Assembly: GCA_002297365.1 (NCBI GenBank) | Contig: DBKT01000011.1 | Coordinates: 186,001-250,000 of the forward strand | Direction of reading: 5' to 3' | DNA: 64,000 nucleotides | Source of the DNA: Caryophanales bacterium UBA743 | Lineage (GTDB): Bacteria; Bacillota_I; Bacilli_A; RFN20; CAG-826 | Part shown: positions 45,491 through 52,454 of the stretch, piece by piece | How the letters are laid out: each line of letters opens with the position of its first letter | Position numbering within the stretch: the stretch's first letter is position 1 | The notes under the pieces: model-generated | The model's database searches: none | Seen by the model: the letters and a program-made list of their open reading frames with translations, nothing else | Told to the model about the DNA's origin: nothing | Translations under genes and position numbers: made by a program

Positions 45491-46621
45491 ATGAAACTAG
45501 AAAATATTAGAGTGGGCCTCACTTATGACGACCTTCTCCTCATCCCCCAAGAATCCAGCGTCTTGCCAAAAGAAACGAAAGTCGACACCTGCCTCACCAA
45601 ACGCATCCATCTAAACATCCCAATCCTATCCGCTGCCATGGATACGGTAAGCGAGCATGAGATGGGGATCACCCTTGCCCGTTTAGGAGGGTTGGCCATC
45701 ATCCATAAAAACCTATCGATTGAAAATCAAGCAAAAGAAGTCTCGTTAGTTAAGGAAGCGGATGTTAAAGGCTACCCTAATGCCGCTTTAGATATAAATG
45801 GGCGTCTTCTTTCAGGAGCGGCTATCAGTGTCTCTGATAATATGTTAGAAAGAGTGTCCGCTCTTCTTAAAGCGGGCGTAGACGTGCTCGTTTTAGATTC
45901 TGCACACGGGCATTCCAAAAACATCATCGATGCCGTGAAAACAATAAGGAAACTATATCCAGAGATAAATCTCATCGCTGGTAACATTGTCACAAAAGAA
46001 GCTGCAGCCGCTTTAATTGATGCAGGCGTCGATGCCGTCAAAGTAGGTATTGGCCCCGGATCTATTTGCACAACGCGTGTTGTCGCTGGCGTGGGTTGCC
46101 CTCAAGCCACGGCTGTGGATGAAGTTGCTAGCTATTGCAAAGAAAAAGGAATTGGAGTCATTGCCGATGGTGGGCTTAAATATTCAGGCGACATTGTCAA
46201 GGCACTCGCTCTTGGCGCAAACGCTGTCATGTTAGGATCCATGTTAGCCGGATGTGACGAAACACCAGGTGAAATCATCGAATCCAACGGAAAGAAATAT
46301 AAATCCTATGTTGGAATGGGTTCTTTAGCGGCAATGTCCAGAGGCTCTGCGGACCGTTATTTCCAAGATAAAAACACGGAACAAAACAAACTTGTCCCAG
46401 AAGGCATTGAAGGGATTACTTCTTATAAAGGAAAAGTGTCCGATGTCATTTATCAACTACTTGGTGGCCTTCATAGTGGTTTGGGTTATTGCGGCGCTCA
46501 CAGTCTAGACGAGCTCAAAGAAAAAGCCGTTTTCATCCGAGTCACGAATAACGGTTTAATCGAAGGGCACCCTCACGATATAAACATCGTGAAGGATGCA
46601 CCGAATTATCAAAAAAGATAG
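45491..46621 (+). CDS. guaB: Inosine-5'-monophosphate dehydrogenase lacking CBS domains
   Basis: NAD-dependent IMP dehydrogenase, the first committed step of GMP synthesis; guaA at 52.7-54.3 kb supplies the next step. TYDDLLLIP is at 11-19, GVDVLVLDSAHGHS at 129-142 and the catalytic loop GPGSICTTR with C193 at 188-196. The flap R-G-S is in SLAAMSRGSADRY. At 376 residues it is ~110 shorter than usual: the CBS pair normally inserted near residue 95 is missing (DVKGYPNAALD bridges the gap). The last 131 bp are duplicated at 50491-50621, so the 3' end was probably supplied by an integrated element. Confidence 0.94.
   Translation: MKLENIRVGLTYDDLLLIPQESSVLPKETKVDTCLTKRIHLNIPILSAAMDTVSEHEMGITLARLGGLAIIHKNLSIENQAKEVSLVKEADVKGYPNAALDINGRLLSGAAISVSDNMLERVSALLKAGVDVLVLDSAHGHSKNIIDAVKTIRKLYPEINLIAGNIVTKEAAAALIDAGVDAVKVGIGPGSICTTRVVAGVGCPQATAVDEVASYCKEKGIGVIADGGLKYSGDIVKALALGANAVMLGSMLAGCDETPGEIIESNGKKYKSYVGMGSLAAMSRGSADRYFQDKNTEQNKLVPEGIEGITSYKGKVSDVIYQLLGGLHSGLGYCGAHSLDELKEKAVFIRVTNNGLIEGHPHDINIVKDAPNYQKR
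46491..46621 (+). repeat. Left copy of the guaB 3'-end repeat (attL-like)
   Basis: 131 bp that recur at 50491-50621 with only four differences (46496, 46584, 46600, 46609, all transitions). They form the intact end of guaB. The match stops exactly at the last base of the stop codon. Confidence 0.9.
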
Positions 46622-46646
46622 CCTAAGTAAAATCGAATCTTCAAGG

Positions 46647-46657
46647 CGCAATTTGCG
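46647..46657. repeat. Island-end palindrome, left
   Basis: CGCAATTTGCG is palindromic around one base and is the exact reverse complement of CGCAAATTGCG at 50365-50375. Both copies are followed by AT. Confidence 0.35.
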
Positions 46658-46709
46658 ATCCAATTTGTGGATTCTTGGTTCTTGATGTGGTTATGGGCGT
46701 TCCTCCAGC

Positions 46710-46808
46710 TTAGCACCAGCCCTTAGGCAGAAAAACATGCGCGTCGTTTCTCTCAACGATATCCCTGCCAATGAGGGTAATAATTTTAGTCCCTAAATCT
46801 AATTCCAT
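46710..46808 (-). CDS. Small ORF in the island, 32 residues
   Basis: ATG to TAA encodes MELDLGTKIITLIGRDIVER and 12 more residues ending KGWC. The support is a very strong ribosome site (GGAGGAGG, 6 nt before the ATG). No domain is recognised. It lies downstream of the CPCC gene on the same strand and may end that transcript. Confidence 0.4.
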   Translation of the reverse strand: MELDLGTKIITLIGRDIVERNDAHVFLPKGWC

Positions 46809-46859
46809 CTTTTTCCTCCTCCGGGTATTGACGTTATGAATCTGATTTCCAAATTTTCT

Positions 46860-47009
46860 TTAGGCTCCCCATACACTTGTGACGATATTGCCTTTTAAAA
46901 TCGTTTTAGCCTCACATTTCAAGCATTTTTCTTCAAATCCACTAAAAGTCAGAGTCTTAATCTCCGTATTGGAGAATAGGGATTCCAAATCGTATTTTGA
47001 TTTAAAGTT
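46860..47009 (-). other. Open stretch with a CxxC motif, start unknown
   Basis: Between the CPCC gene and the 32-residue ORF, one minus-strand frame stays open and ends at TAA 46862-46860. It reads ...TLTFSGFEEKCLKCEAKT and ...NIVTSVWGA, with a C-L-K-C pair. No good start codon is visible, so it may be a decayed or frameshifted gene end. Weak. Confidence 0.2.
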
Positions 47010-48150
47010 AAGAGACTTTATTTTTCTTCTTGCAAGATGAGTAAGAGAAACCGGGAAAAAGCTTCCTTTGCTTAATAAAAAGTTTTTTTCTTTGATTTAA
47101 AGTCAGCGAAGAAATAGACATCTTATCGTCAGGATACTCTTCAAACCCCGAATCCTCCCATCCGCACACAGGGCATATCTCATGGCTGAGGGCGTCCGGG
47201 AAAGTGTGCTCCCCGCAGCATGGGCATTCATGAGGCTCCTTCTCCTCTACTTGTGTCTGTATCTCTATCCCCTTTTCGCCTGTTTCGTTTCCTGTCTTTA
47301 TTCTTCTCTTTTCACCTTTCTTTGGCTCATAGATAAAACTATCATTAACTTGATAAAAAGAGACTACATAACCGTTCCGTGTCACAATGACGAGAGTTCC
47401 ATCACGGACATCATATTTGTAGGTTTTTCCTTTCCAATCCGCCAAATTCTTCAAGTGTTTATGATCCGATGAGTTCGCAAAACGAACGGCGAAGGAAGCA
47501 TAATCATCAGGACTAGGAGTGGAAAAATCCGATGCGTTCGCAAAGAATTGTTCTAGAAGATATCGCTTGTTAAAAGCCTTTGCCAATTTACGAAGATTGT
47601 TTTTCGCTTTTGTTTTTCCTTCATTCTCCTTAGGAGCTCTATTTTTTCTCCCTCTCGGCCTTCCTAAAGGCGAGAAACGGAATTTAGGATTTCGTTTTCT
47701 GTGCTCAGTGAACCATGACTTTCTTTCGTTTAGGCTCATACAAAAATATGATATTCTCTCATCTGGCTCATCCTCAAACCCCGAATCCTCCCATCCGCAC
47801 ACAGGGCATATCTCATGGCTGAGGGCGTCCGGGAAAGTGTGCTCCCCGCAGCATGGGCATTCATGAGGCTCTTTCTTTTGGGGTTGCTCGTTATCATATT
47901 CCCATTTGGGATTGCCGCGCTTTTTTGCTTTATACCAGGCTTTGTACTCATTTAAGGACATCACATTGGATTGCTTCTCTAAATTAGGATTCCGAAATTG
48001 TTCAAGGTCGTAAAACCAACCGCAACAGGTGCACTGCAAATCGTTCGGTGTTTTTCCGTCTTCTATTTCTTCTTCCGAAAGTTTTGTAAAATAAAACTTA
48101 TGACAGACGGGGCAAAGCATGGGCTTCACCTGTTTTATTTTTTTATCCAT
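47008..48150 (-). CDS. CPCC zinc-ribbon protein with inactive-looking nuclease domain
   Basis: 380 residues with four modules. Zinc modules lie at 11-83 (CPVC...CTCCGW), 96-156 and 307-368 (both CPCCG...CPVCGWED, the Cys_rich_CPCC pattern), each ending in a Ser-Leu-Asn-x-x-Lys helix and a basic N-P-K tail. Residues 187-277 are a clear relative of the neighbouring BECR-like protein (TYKYDVRDG, NGYVVSFYQVND, YEPKKG), but its three His positions (37, 39, 41 there) are Phe202, Ala204 and Ala206 here. The inference is a catalytically dead partner, perhaps an immunity or target-recognition protein. The gene overlaps the BECR gene by 16 bp. Modules two and three share 98 bp of identical DNA. Confidence 0.72.
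   Translation of the reverse strand: MDKKIKQVKPMLCPVCHKFYFTKLSEEEIEDGKTPNDLQCTCCGWFYDLEQFRNPNLEKQSNVMSLNEYKAWYKAKKRGNPKWEYDNEQPQKKEPHECPCCGEHTFPDALSHEICPVCGWEDSGFEDEPDERISYFCMSLNERKSWFTEHRKRNPKFRFSPLGRPRGRKNRAPKENEGKTKAKNNLRKLAKAFNKRYLLEQFFANASDFSTPSPDDYASFAVRFANSSDHKHLKNLADWKGKTYKYDVRDGTLVIVTRNGYVVSFYQVNDSFIYEPKKGEKRRIKTGNETGEKGIEIQTQVEEKEPHECPCCGEHTFPDALSHEICPVCGWEDSGFEEYPDDKMSISSLTLNQRKKLFIKQRKLFPGFSYSSCKKKNKVS
47141..47238 (-). repeat. Intragenic 98-bp perfect repeat, copy A
   Basis: Identical to 47774-47871 (offset 633 bp, 211 codons). It encodes the Cys-rich core of the third zinc module. Confidence 0.9.
47774..47871 (-). repeat. Intragenic 98-bp perfect repeat, copy B
   Basis: Identical to 47141-47238. 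It encodes the Cys-rich core of the second zinc module. Sequence identity at silent positions points to a recent duplication or gene conversion. Confidence 0.9.
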
Positions 48151-48512
48151 ACTGTTTTCTTCCCCCTTCCTTTTTTAGGAACATAAGTAAAATGATCTGC
48201 TATGCGGTAATAAGAAATCACATAGCCTTTTTTATCTATCAATGCTAAAACGTGATTTACTATATCATATTTATAGGTCGTCCCATTGCAGTCGACAACG
48301 CTCTTAAAATGTTTTCGGTCAACTGTATTGGCAAAATGCACCGCCTTTGAAACATACTCTTCTGCTGTTGTTGCGCCAAACTCTTTTCCATGATCGTGAA
48401 AGTGCCTTTCTAAACCGCCTCGATTAAATCCTTTTGCCCAAGCAAAACGGATATGCTCTGTTCTTGAACCATTCGTATTTCCGTAGCGAAAGCTAGCTCC
48501 TTTAGTTGCCAT
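48135..48512 (-). CDS. Small BECR-fold nuclease candidate
   Basis: 125 residues. The N-terminal helix ends in LERHFHDHGKEFG (34-46, H37, H39, H41), then TAEEYVSKAVHFANT, then strands TYKYDIVNHVLALID and GYVISYYR. This order is that of Barnase-EndoU-ColicinE5-RelE (BECR) RNases found in phage and polymorphic toxins. It has no secretion signal or fusion, so it would act inside the cell. The gene overlaps DUF4417 by 11 bp and the CPCC gene by 16 bp. The His triad and Y101/Y102 are candidate catalytic residues. Family placement is by pattern and is not certain. Confidence 0.6.
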   Translation of the reverse strand: MATKGASFRYGNTNGSRTEHIRFAWAKGFNRGGLERHFHDHGKEFGATTAEEYVSKAVHFANTVDRKHFKSVVDCNGTTYKYDIVNHVLALIDKKGYVISYYRIADHFTYVPKKGRGKKTVWIKK

Positions 48513-49191
48513 AAGAGTTTACCTCCAAATTTCGTTTCCTTCTTTCTTCAATGAAGGAATCATAAATATAGAATTCCACAAATTTTTTGTAGTCGTCGAT
48601 GATGTCTTGCGGAAGATGACCAATAACGATAAAACCTCTTGGTTCTAACTTTTGAATTAAAGATAGTATCCAAACTCTCCATTCATATCTCTGTTCTTTG
48701 CGTTTAATAAAACCATGTACACCTAATGCAATATAGGTATGTTTCGGAAAGGCTTGTAGATATTCCTCATCGAGACAATCAGAGCCGCCCCTGCAATTGG
48801 GAATCAAAGGAATGCCGTTTTTCCCATAGTAGAAAGATAGTGAAAGATTGTCGTTCAACTGGGCCTTTTGTTTTACAAGGGGCATGTCAGAATGAACGGA
48901 GAAATCAAAGCCAACAATTCCTCCACAGCGTTTGAAGAAACTTAAATATCTTTTTGGATTTCTGCGAATTCTCTCAAAAGTTTTATCAGGAGAATAAAAA
49001 TAAACATAATAATCGCTTAAATCACCGCGATAAGTGATTGCCCTTGAAAAAGGCATGATTTTTCTTGGTGGAATGGAAGAAATCATCGATTCTTCAAGAA
49101 TTGGGTACTCCTCGTTTTGAGTGAAATTCGCTCCATCCACCAAGAAAGCTTGGAACGAGTCTTCGACAATTCCGTCTTTGTTTTTGTACAT
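48502..49191 (-). CDS. DUF4417-like protein
   Basis: The core TFERIRRNPKRYLSFFKRCG then VGFDFSVHSDMPLVKQKAQL then GIPLIPNCRGGSD matches the pattern of DUF4417, a family found mostly in mobile elements and phages. The second half (EPRGFIVIGHLPQDII) looks like an alpha/beta end domain. The function is unknown. I chose ATG 49191 (AGGAGGT 6 nt upstream) over 49209. First of three overlapping genes. Confidence 0.72.
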   Translation of the reverse strand: MYKNKDGIVEDSFQAFLVDGANFTQNEEYPILEESMISSIPPRKIMPFSRAITYRGDLSDYYVYFYSPDKTFERIRRNPKRYLSFFKRCGGIVGFDFSVHSDMPLVKQKAQLNDNLSLSFYYGKNGIPLIPNCRGGSDCLDEEYLQAFPKHTYIALGVHGFIKRKEQRYEWRVWILSLIQKLEPRGFIVIGHLPQDIIDDYKKFVEFYIYDSFIEERRKRNLEVNSYGN

Positions 49192-49215
49192 TAGAATACC
49201 TCCTAGCATTAAGCC

Positions 49216-49245
49216 GATACAAATTTGAGACGGATATGCTACAAT
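49216..49245 (+). promoter_or_regulatory. Possible plus-strand promoter in the island
   Basis: GATACA (49216-49221) and TACAAT (49240-49245) are spaced by 18 bp. They would drive the short RNA described next. Confidence 0.3.
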
Positions 49246-49276
49246 TTACTCGGTTAGGTGTGCTTTGTAGCATATC
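49233..49276. repeat. 12-bp inverted repeat between the two island operons
   Basis: GATATGCTACAA (49233-49244) and TTGTAGCATATC (49265-49276) are perfect inverted repeats with a 20-nt centre. It could be an operator for the XRE repressor or an RNA hairpin. Confidence 0.6.
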
Positions 49277-49317
49277 TCTAATGCTCTTGTTACTGCGAAT
49301 AACAAGGGCTTTTTATT
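49252..49317 (+). ncRNA. Candidate small plus-strand RNA
   Basis: A plus-strand terminator (next entry) lies where all known genes run the other way, 40-70 nt after a TACAAT box. Together they would define an RNA of about 65 nt. It would be antisense to the leader of the DUF4417-BECR-CPCC transcript. Confidence 0.3.
49283..49317 (+). terminator. Plus-strand intrinsic terminator
   Basis: GCTCTTGTTA (49283-49292) pairs along 10 bp (one G-T) with TAACAAGGGC (49300-49309); TTTTTATT follows. The T run is on the plus strand only. Confidence 0.6.
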
Positions 49318-49918
49318 AGCGGATTTTCTCAATACGTTTATTGAGCGAATCCTTTAATAAACCATTTATAATCGTTTCGTAGCGGACCTCTTTTAAGCCA
49401 TAGCTAGCTTGAGTTCTGCTTATATTGCGACTGACGATAATATTGGCTTCCGCCTTCGAGACTTCAAATATTTGGCTAACCATTCCTGTATTAAATAGAG
49501 TTTGATCGTTTGGCCTTGTTAAAACAAGAGAATTGGGGGCCAATAGATATGTCGCACCAAAATTCGCTTCATATTCATTTCTCTCGTTTTGTTCCGTGTG
49601 GCCCAAAATTAAATGGCATATTTCATGAGCCAAGGAAAATCTTTGCCTCTCTTTGGAACAGCCTACATCATCCAAATAAATAACCGTTTTTTCAGTGAAT
49701 GGATCAAAATAAAGATAGGACTCTTCAGAAGGGCGTTTATAGTAAACATATCCCTTTGTTGATTTTTTCGGATGTTTTTCGCTTTCTAGAATTAATTTTA
49801 TGTTCATTTTCTCAACTAAATCAAAGACATTAATAGGGATGCAGTTCACATTATAATCTTCTAAAAGATATGCAATCTTAGTTCGAATTGATTCATAATC
49901 CCGACAACATAAACGCAT
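49316..49918 (-). CDS. ImmA/IrrE-type metallopeptidase
   Basis: Zinc protease that in ICEBs1 (ImmA) cleaves its cognate repressor. The catalytic motif HEICH (98-102) is followed by LILGH and EYEANFGATYLLAP, which carries the third ligand. A C-terminal helix region follows. The ATG at 49918 has GAGG 6 nt upstream; a TTG at 49933 would abut the repressor stop. It directly follows the XRE gene, giving the immR-immA arrangement. The predicted role is derepression of the island upon a host or phage signal. Confidence 0.88.
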   Translation of the reverse strand: MRLCCRDYESIRTKIAYLLEDYNVNCIPINVFDLVEKMNIKLILESEKHPKKSTKGYVYYKRPSEESYLYFDPFTEKTVIYLDDVGCSKERQRFSLAHEICHLILGHTEQNERNEYEANFGATYLLAPNSLVLTRPNDQTLFNTGMVSQIFEVSKAEANIIVSRNISRTQASYGLKEVRYETIINGLLKDSLNKRIEKIR

Positions 49919-49933
49919 AAAAGACCTCGCCAA

Positions 49934-50239
49934 CTAACTTTTTAATATATATGCGATAAGCATTTTCTTCTCTTTTTCGCTCATATTTTCAAGGCCTCGA
50001 GCAAGAAGAACTTTTCTCTTTGCGAAACTAGGAGCATCCTCCACCTCGTTTCCGATAAGGTCATCGGTTGTAACGCCTAAAGCTTTAGAAAGATTCGCAA
50101 CCACGTCAATTCTCGGGGTTCTTTCGCCATTAAGATACTTCGACATGGAAGCTTCCGTGATTCCGGTTTTCTCTGCCAATTGTTTTTGTGTCATTTTCTT
50201 TTCATTCATAAACATTTTGACCCTTTCATTGAATTTCAT
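49934..50239 (-). CDS. XRE-family repressor (ImmR-like)
   Basis: 101-residue Cro/C1 helix-turn-helix repressor: KMTQKQLAEKTGITEASMSK, then LNGERTPRIDVVANLSKALG. The short helical C-terminus (SFAKRKVLLARGLENMSEKE) may be the dimer or protease-recognition part. I start at ATG 50239 (AAAGGAG 8 nt upstream); the TTG at 50266 is less likely. It is first in an operon with the ImmA-like protease under a near-consensus promoter. Confidence 0.9.
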   Translation of the reverse strand: MKFNERVKMFMNEKKMTQKQLAEKTGITEASMSKYLNGERTPRIDVVANLSKALGVTTDDLIGNEVEDAPSFAKRKVLLARGLENMSEKEKKMLIAYILKS

Positions 50240-50275
50240 GGTTCTTTCTCCTTTGGTTGTTTTCAACTTGCCATT

Positions 50276-50304
50276 ATTGTAATTTTCATTATTATTATTG
50301 TCAA
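50276..50304 (-). promoter_or_regulatory. Strong promoter of the ImmR-ImmA-like operon
   Basis: On the minus strand a consensus TTGACA (50304-50299) and TACAAT (50281-50276) are spaced by 17 bp. The spacer and flank repeat ATTATTGT-like words, which may be the repressor's own operator. Confidence 0.78.
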
Positions 50305-50364
50305 TACGGCATATATTATTTAGGACTGCTAATCTTTAAGTAGACAGCACATTACAATTTTGCA

Positions 50365-50375
50365 CGCAAATTGCG
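50365..50375. repeat. Island-end palindrome, right
   Basis: CGCAAATTGCG, the reverse complement of CGCAATTTGCG at 46647-46657. The two lie near opposite ends of the island. Confidence 0.35.
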
Positions 50376-50490
50376 ATGCTCTGTGAACAAGGGGGCCACG
50401 AAGATGAAACTCACGGAAGAAGAAAGGCTCCCAGTCGGAAGAATGCTGCACGAAGGGATCCCTCCCAACCCCCGTGGGGGGCTTGCGCTG

Positions 50491-50621
50491 GCGGCACTCA
50501 CAGTCTAGACGAGCTCAAAGAAAAAGCCGTTTTCATCCGAGTCACGAATAACGGTTTAATCGAAGGGCACCCTCACGATATAAGCATCGTGAAGGATGCG
50601 CCGAATTACCAAAAAAGATAG
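50491..50621 (+). pseudogene. guaB: guaB 3'-end fragment (attR-like repeat)
   Basis: A detached copy of the last 131 bp of guaB, including its stop codon, 127/131 identical to the intact end. It encodes HSLDELKEKAVFIRVTNNGL and the rest of the C-terminus. Two changes alter residues (Ala to Thr, Asn to Ser) and two are silent. It has no catalytic part. It is probably the original chromosomal end displaced by integration, or the element's own copy. Confidence 0.88.
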
Positions 50622-50639
50622 GGTTTATTTACATACAAA

Positions 50640-50690
50640 GAATTCCCTTGTCAAAAAGGGCTGCTAATCAATCTAATTGTTTTAAACAGC
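50640..50690 (+). terminator. Possible terminator after the guaB fragment
   Basis: GGGCTG and CAGCC flank a 25-nt AT-rich loop ending at about 50690, after a small CCCTT...AAGGG hairpin. Possibly the old guaB terminator. Weak. Confidence 0.3.
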
Positions 50691-50763
50691 CGCTTTCTTT
50701 CATGTACGAAATGTAGGCGACGGAAAGACGACTCAGGAAACAGGAGAAGGAATCATCTGTGTG

Positions 50764-50949
50764 TCATCCTTCAATGATTGTTTGGAAAACAGCATCTAGT
50801 CCCGAAGTAAAGAAATCCAAACAAAGCATGTCTTTCTCGTTGGTTTGTTCTCTTAAGACTTTTTCTTTTTCTTTTTTGGATGAATAAAAATAGGTGCGGA
50901 AATCACTAACTCTTAAGAGCGAAGACATCATTTGAGCATTCTTCTTCAA
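50764..50949 (-). pseudogene. Remnant of a TetR-family regulator C-terminus
   Basis: 61 codons open, with only a TTG at the left and a stop four codons before it. The ending CLDFFTSGLDAVFQTIIEG resembles the last helices of TetR-type ligand domains. No DNA-binding domain is found in the upstream sequence. It is probably a truncated gene. Confidence 0.35.
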
Positions 50950-51061
50950 CCAAAAAATAAACCTTTAAGCGTGTCTTGAAAGTTCTCGCTTGCATTATTC
51001 ATTCGGAACAAATGATGATCAATAATGTAACGAATAAATCGCTTTTAGAAGCGCCACGAAC

Positions 51062-52162
51062 ATGTATTCCGTTGGAACCGATGAGGCAGGCGTTTATAAG
51101 CACTGGGCTTGGTGCCAGGCTACTATTAGTCAGAAAAAAGAGGGTTTTTGGCTTTGGGAAAAAACCTATATCGATAAGGACTTTTATTCATTTGATATGG
51201 TTTCAACCGGAACTTTGACGGTGACTTTAGAAAACATACCAACAAATTGTGATTATGATTTAAGGCTCTATCGTTTGGAAGACTCACCGATAGCAAATGT
51301 CAAAACCATGAATTTTCAAAACCACATTGCAAAAAGTTCTGCTGCAGGAAATCAAAACGAAAAAATCGAAGTTTCGGCAAAGCCAGGTACATATTACGCT
51401 TGTGTTTATTCGTACGAGGATAGAACATATGACAATGATAACCCATATAAAATCACCTTTGAAGAAGCCATTGATACCGCTAGAGCGGGATCCCATTACA
51501 GCATAAGTGAAGGAAGAAACAATGGTGATTTAGGAGCAATTTGGATAAGTGACTACGCTCCTTTAGGAATCACTCCAAGCACGATTTATCGTGACTACAA
51601 CAATAAAACGTGTAGACAAACTTATTCGAATTATGATGACTACCCTTATATAAGGCATTTAGCTGACAAATATTCCGATTGGAAAGACATGACTTATGCA
51701 ATTCTATATGTATGGGATGTTGAAACAAGAGCAGCTATATATGCCACCCTTAAGTGCCTGTTAAAAACGATTGATGGATATGGTGATTGGGAAGATTCAC
51801 AAGAAAGAGAAATGAGTATTTTTTTGAATGAAACTAGTCTTTGCGTTAGCGTAGCCGGCTTAGCGAGCTGCTATGAAACCAGCAATCCATTCTCAACCAG
51901 CAAGGGGCGTTTCCGCGACTATCTAATTAGTATGATTAGTGCATTCGAAATTGGAATGGGGAGTAATGACAAAGAAGTCGTCATGATGCGTTTTAAATAT
52001 CATTTCGGAAGATCAAACATGAGATATGTAGAATGGCTTCCAATGTACGATGTTGGCGAAGGTACAAGATATAATAGCGATGCCATATCATTTCAAACGA
52101 AAGGAAGCGGAATTGACGGAAGAGTATTTGGATTCAAAAACGAGACGGACGTCGAATTCTGA
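51062..52162 (+). CDS. PPC-domain protein, apparently N-terminally truncated
   Basis: 366 residues. An early part (about 30-135) matches the pre-peptidase C-terminal (PPC) beta-sandwich: DKDFYSFDMVSTGTLTVTL, then DYDLRLYRL, then GTYYACVYS. The rest is helical and unrecognised. PPC domains belong to secreted proteins, yet there is no signal peptide: the frame closes (TAA) only 8 codons before the ATG, and no Shine-Dalgarno precedes it. The 5' part has probably been lost during rearrangement next to the island. Confidence 0.6.
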   Translation: MYSVGTDEAGVYKHWAWCQATISQKKEGFWLWEKTYIDKDFYSFDMVSTGTLTVTLENIPTNCDYDLRLYRLEDSPIANVKTMNFQNHIAKSSAAGNQNEKIEVSAKPGTYYACVYSYEDRTYDNDNPYKITFEEAIDTARAGSHYSISEGRNNGDLGAIWISDYAPLGITPSTIYRDYNNKTCRQTYSNYDDYPYIRHLADKYSDWKDMTYAILYVWDVETRAAIYATLKCLLKTIDGYGDWEDSQEREMSIFLNETSLCVSVAGLASCYETSNPFSTSKGRFRDYLISMISAFEIGMGSNDKEVVMMRFKYHFGRSNMRYVEWLPMYDVGEGTRYNSDAISFQTKGSGIDGRVFGFKNETDVEF

Positions 52163-52178
52163 CTAGGGTTGTAAAGGC

Positions 52179-52454
52179 ATGGAAGAAAAACAGACAATAC
52201 GAACATCGTCAAATAGAAAAACCATTAGTAGACTAAAGTTTTTAGAAGGATGGGTACTGTTACTACCGCTCTTGATTTTGATGTTTTTTGATATTTGGAT
52301 GATTTTTAAATTGGTATTTGGGCTTCAGACATCCACCATCAGTAATCTCGAAATATATTATTTAATCATGCTGATCTTTATTTTTCTCTTCTTCTTTATG
52401 TTTGTTTTTCCCGACCTACGCAAGGAAAACTCCAAAACAGCACAATTGTGCTAG
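52179..52454 (+). CDS. Two-helix membrane protein, N-terminal part of a YcxB-like gene
   Basis: 91 residues with two membrane helices (about 25-48, 60-82). It probably forms one gene with the next frame; the layout (two helices then a small domain) is that of YcxB-like proteins. It ends at TAG 52452-52454 while the next frame is already open, 7 bp overlap, in the -1 frame. Confidence 0.5.
   Translation: MEEKQTIRTSSNRKTISRLKFLEGWVLLLPLLILMFFDIWMIFKLVFGLQTSTISNLEIYYLIMLIFIFLFFFMFVFPDLRKENSKTAQLC

Larger units (their letters stand above)
46491..50621. mobile_element. Putative island integrated at the 3' end of guaB
   Basis: The island is bounded by the 131-bp direct repeat. All its clear genes are on the minus strand, opposite to guaB. 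They include a phage/ICE-like repressor-protease pair and short overlapping genes of unknown type. Gene-end duplication with gene restoration is typical of tyrosine-recombinase integration, though no integrase, relaxase or transposase is visible. The element may be a satellite or a decayed remnant. The repeat offset is exactly 4,000 bp, which may be chance. Confidence 0.65.

Noticed and set aside
46622..50490. Integrase, relaxase or transposase in the island
   Set aside because: None of the frames shows the catalytic R-H-R-Y, serine-recombinase, DDE or HUH patterns.
50376..50621. 81-codon frame ending in the guaB tail
   Set aside because: It is a chimera of unrelated upstream sequence and the guaB fragment; no ribosome site and no protein logic.
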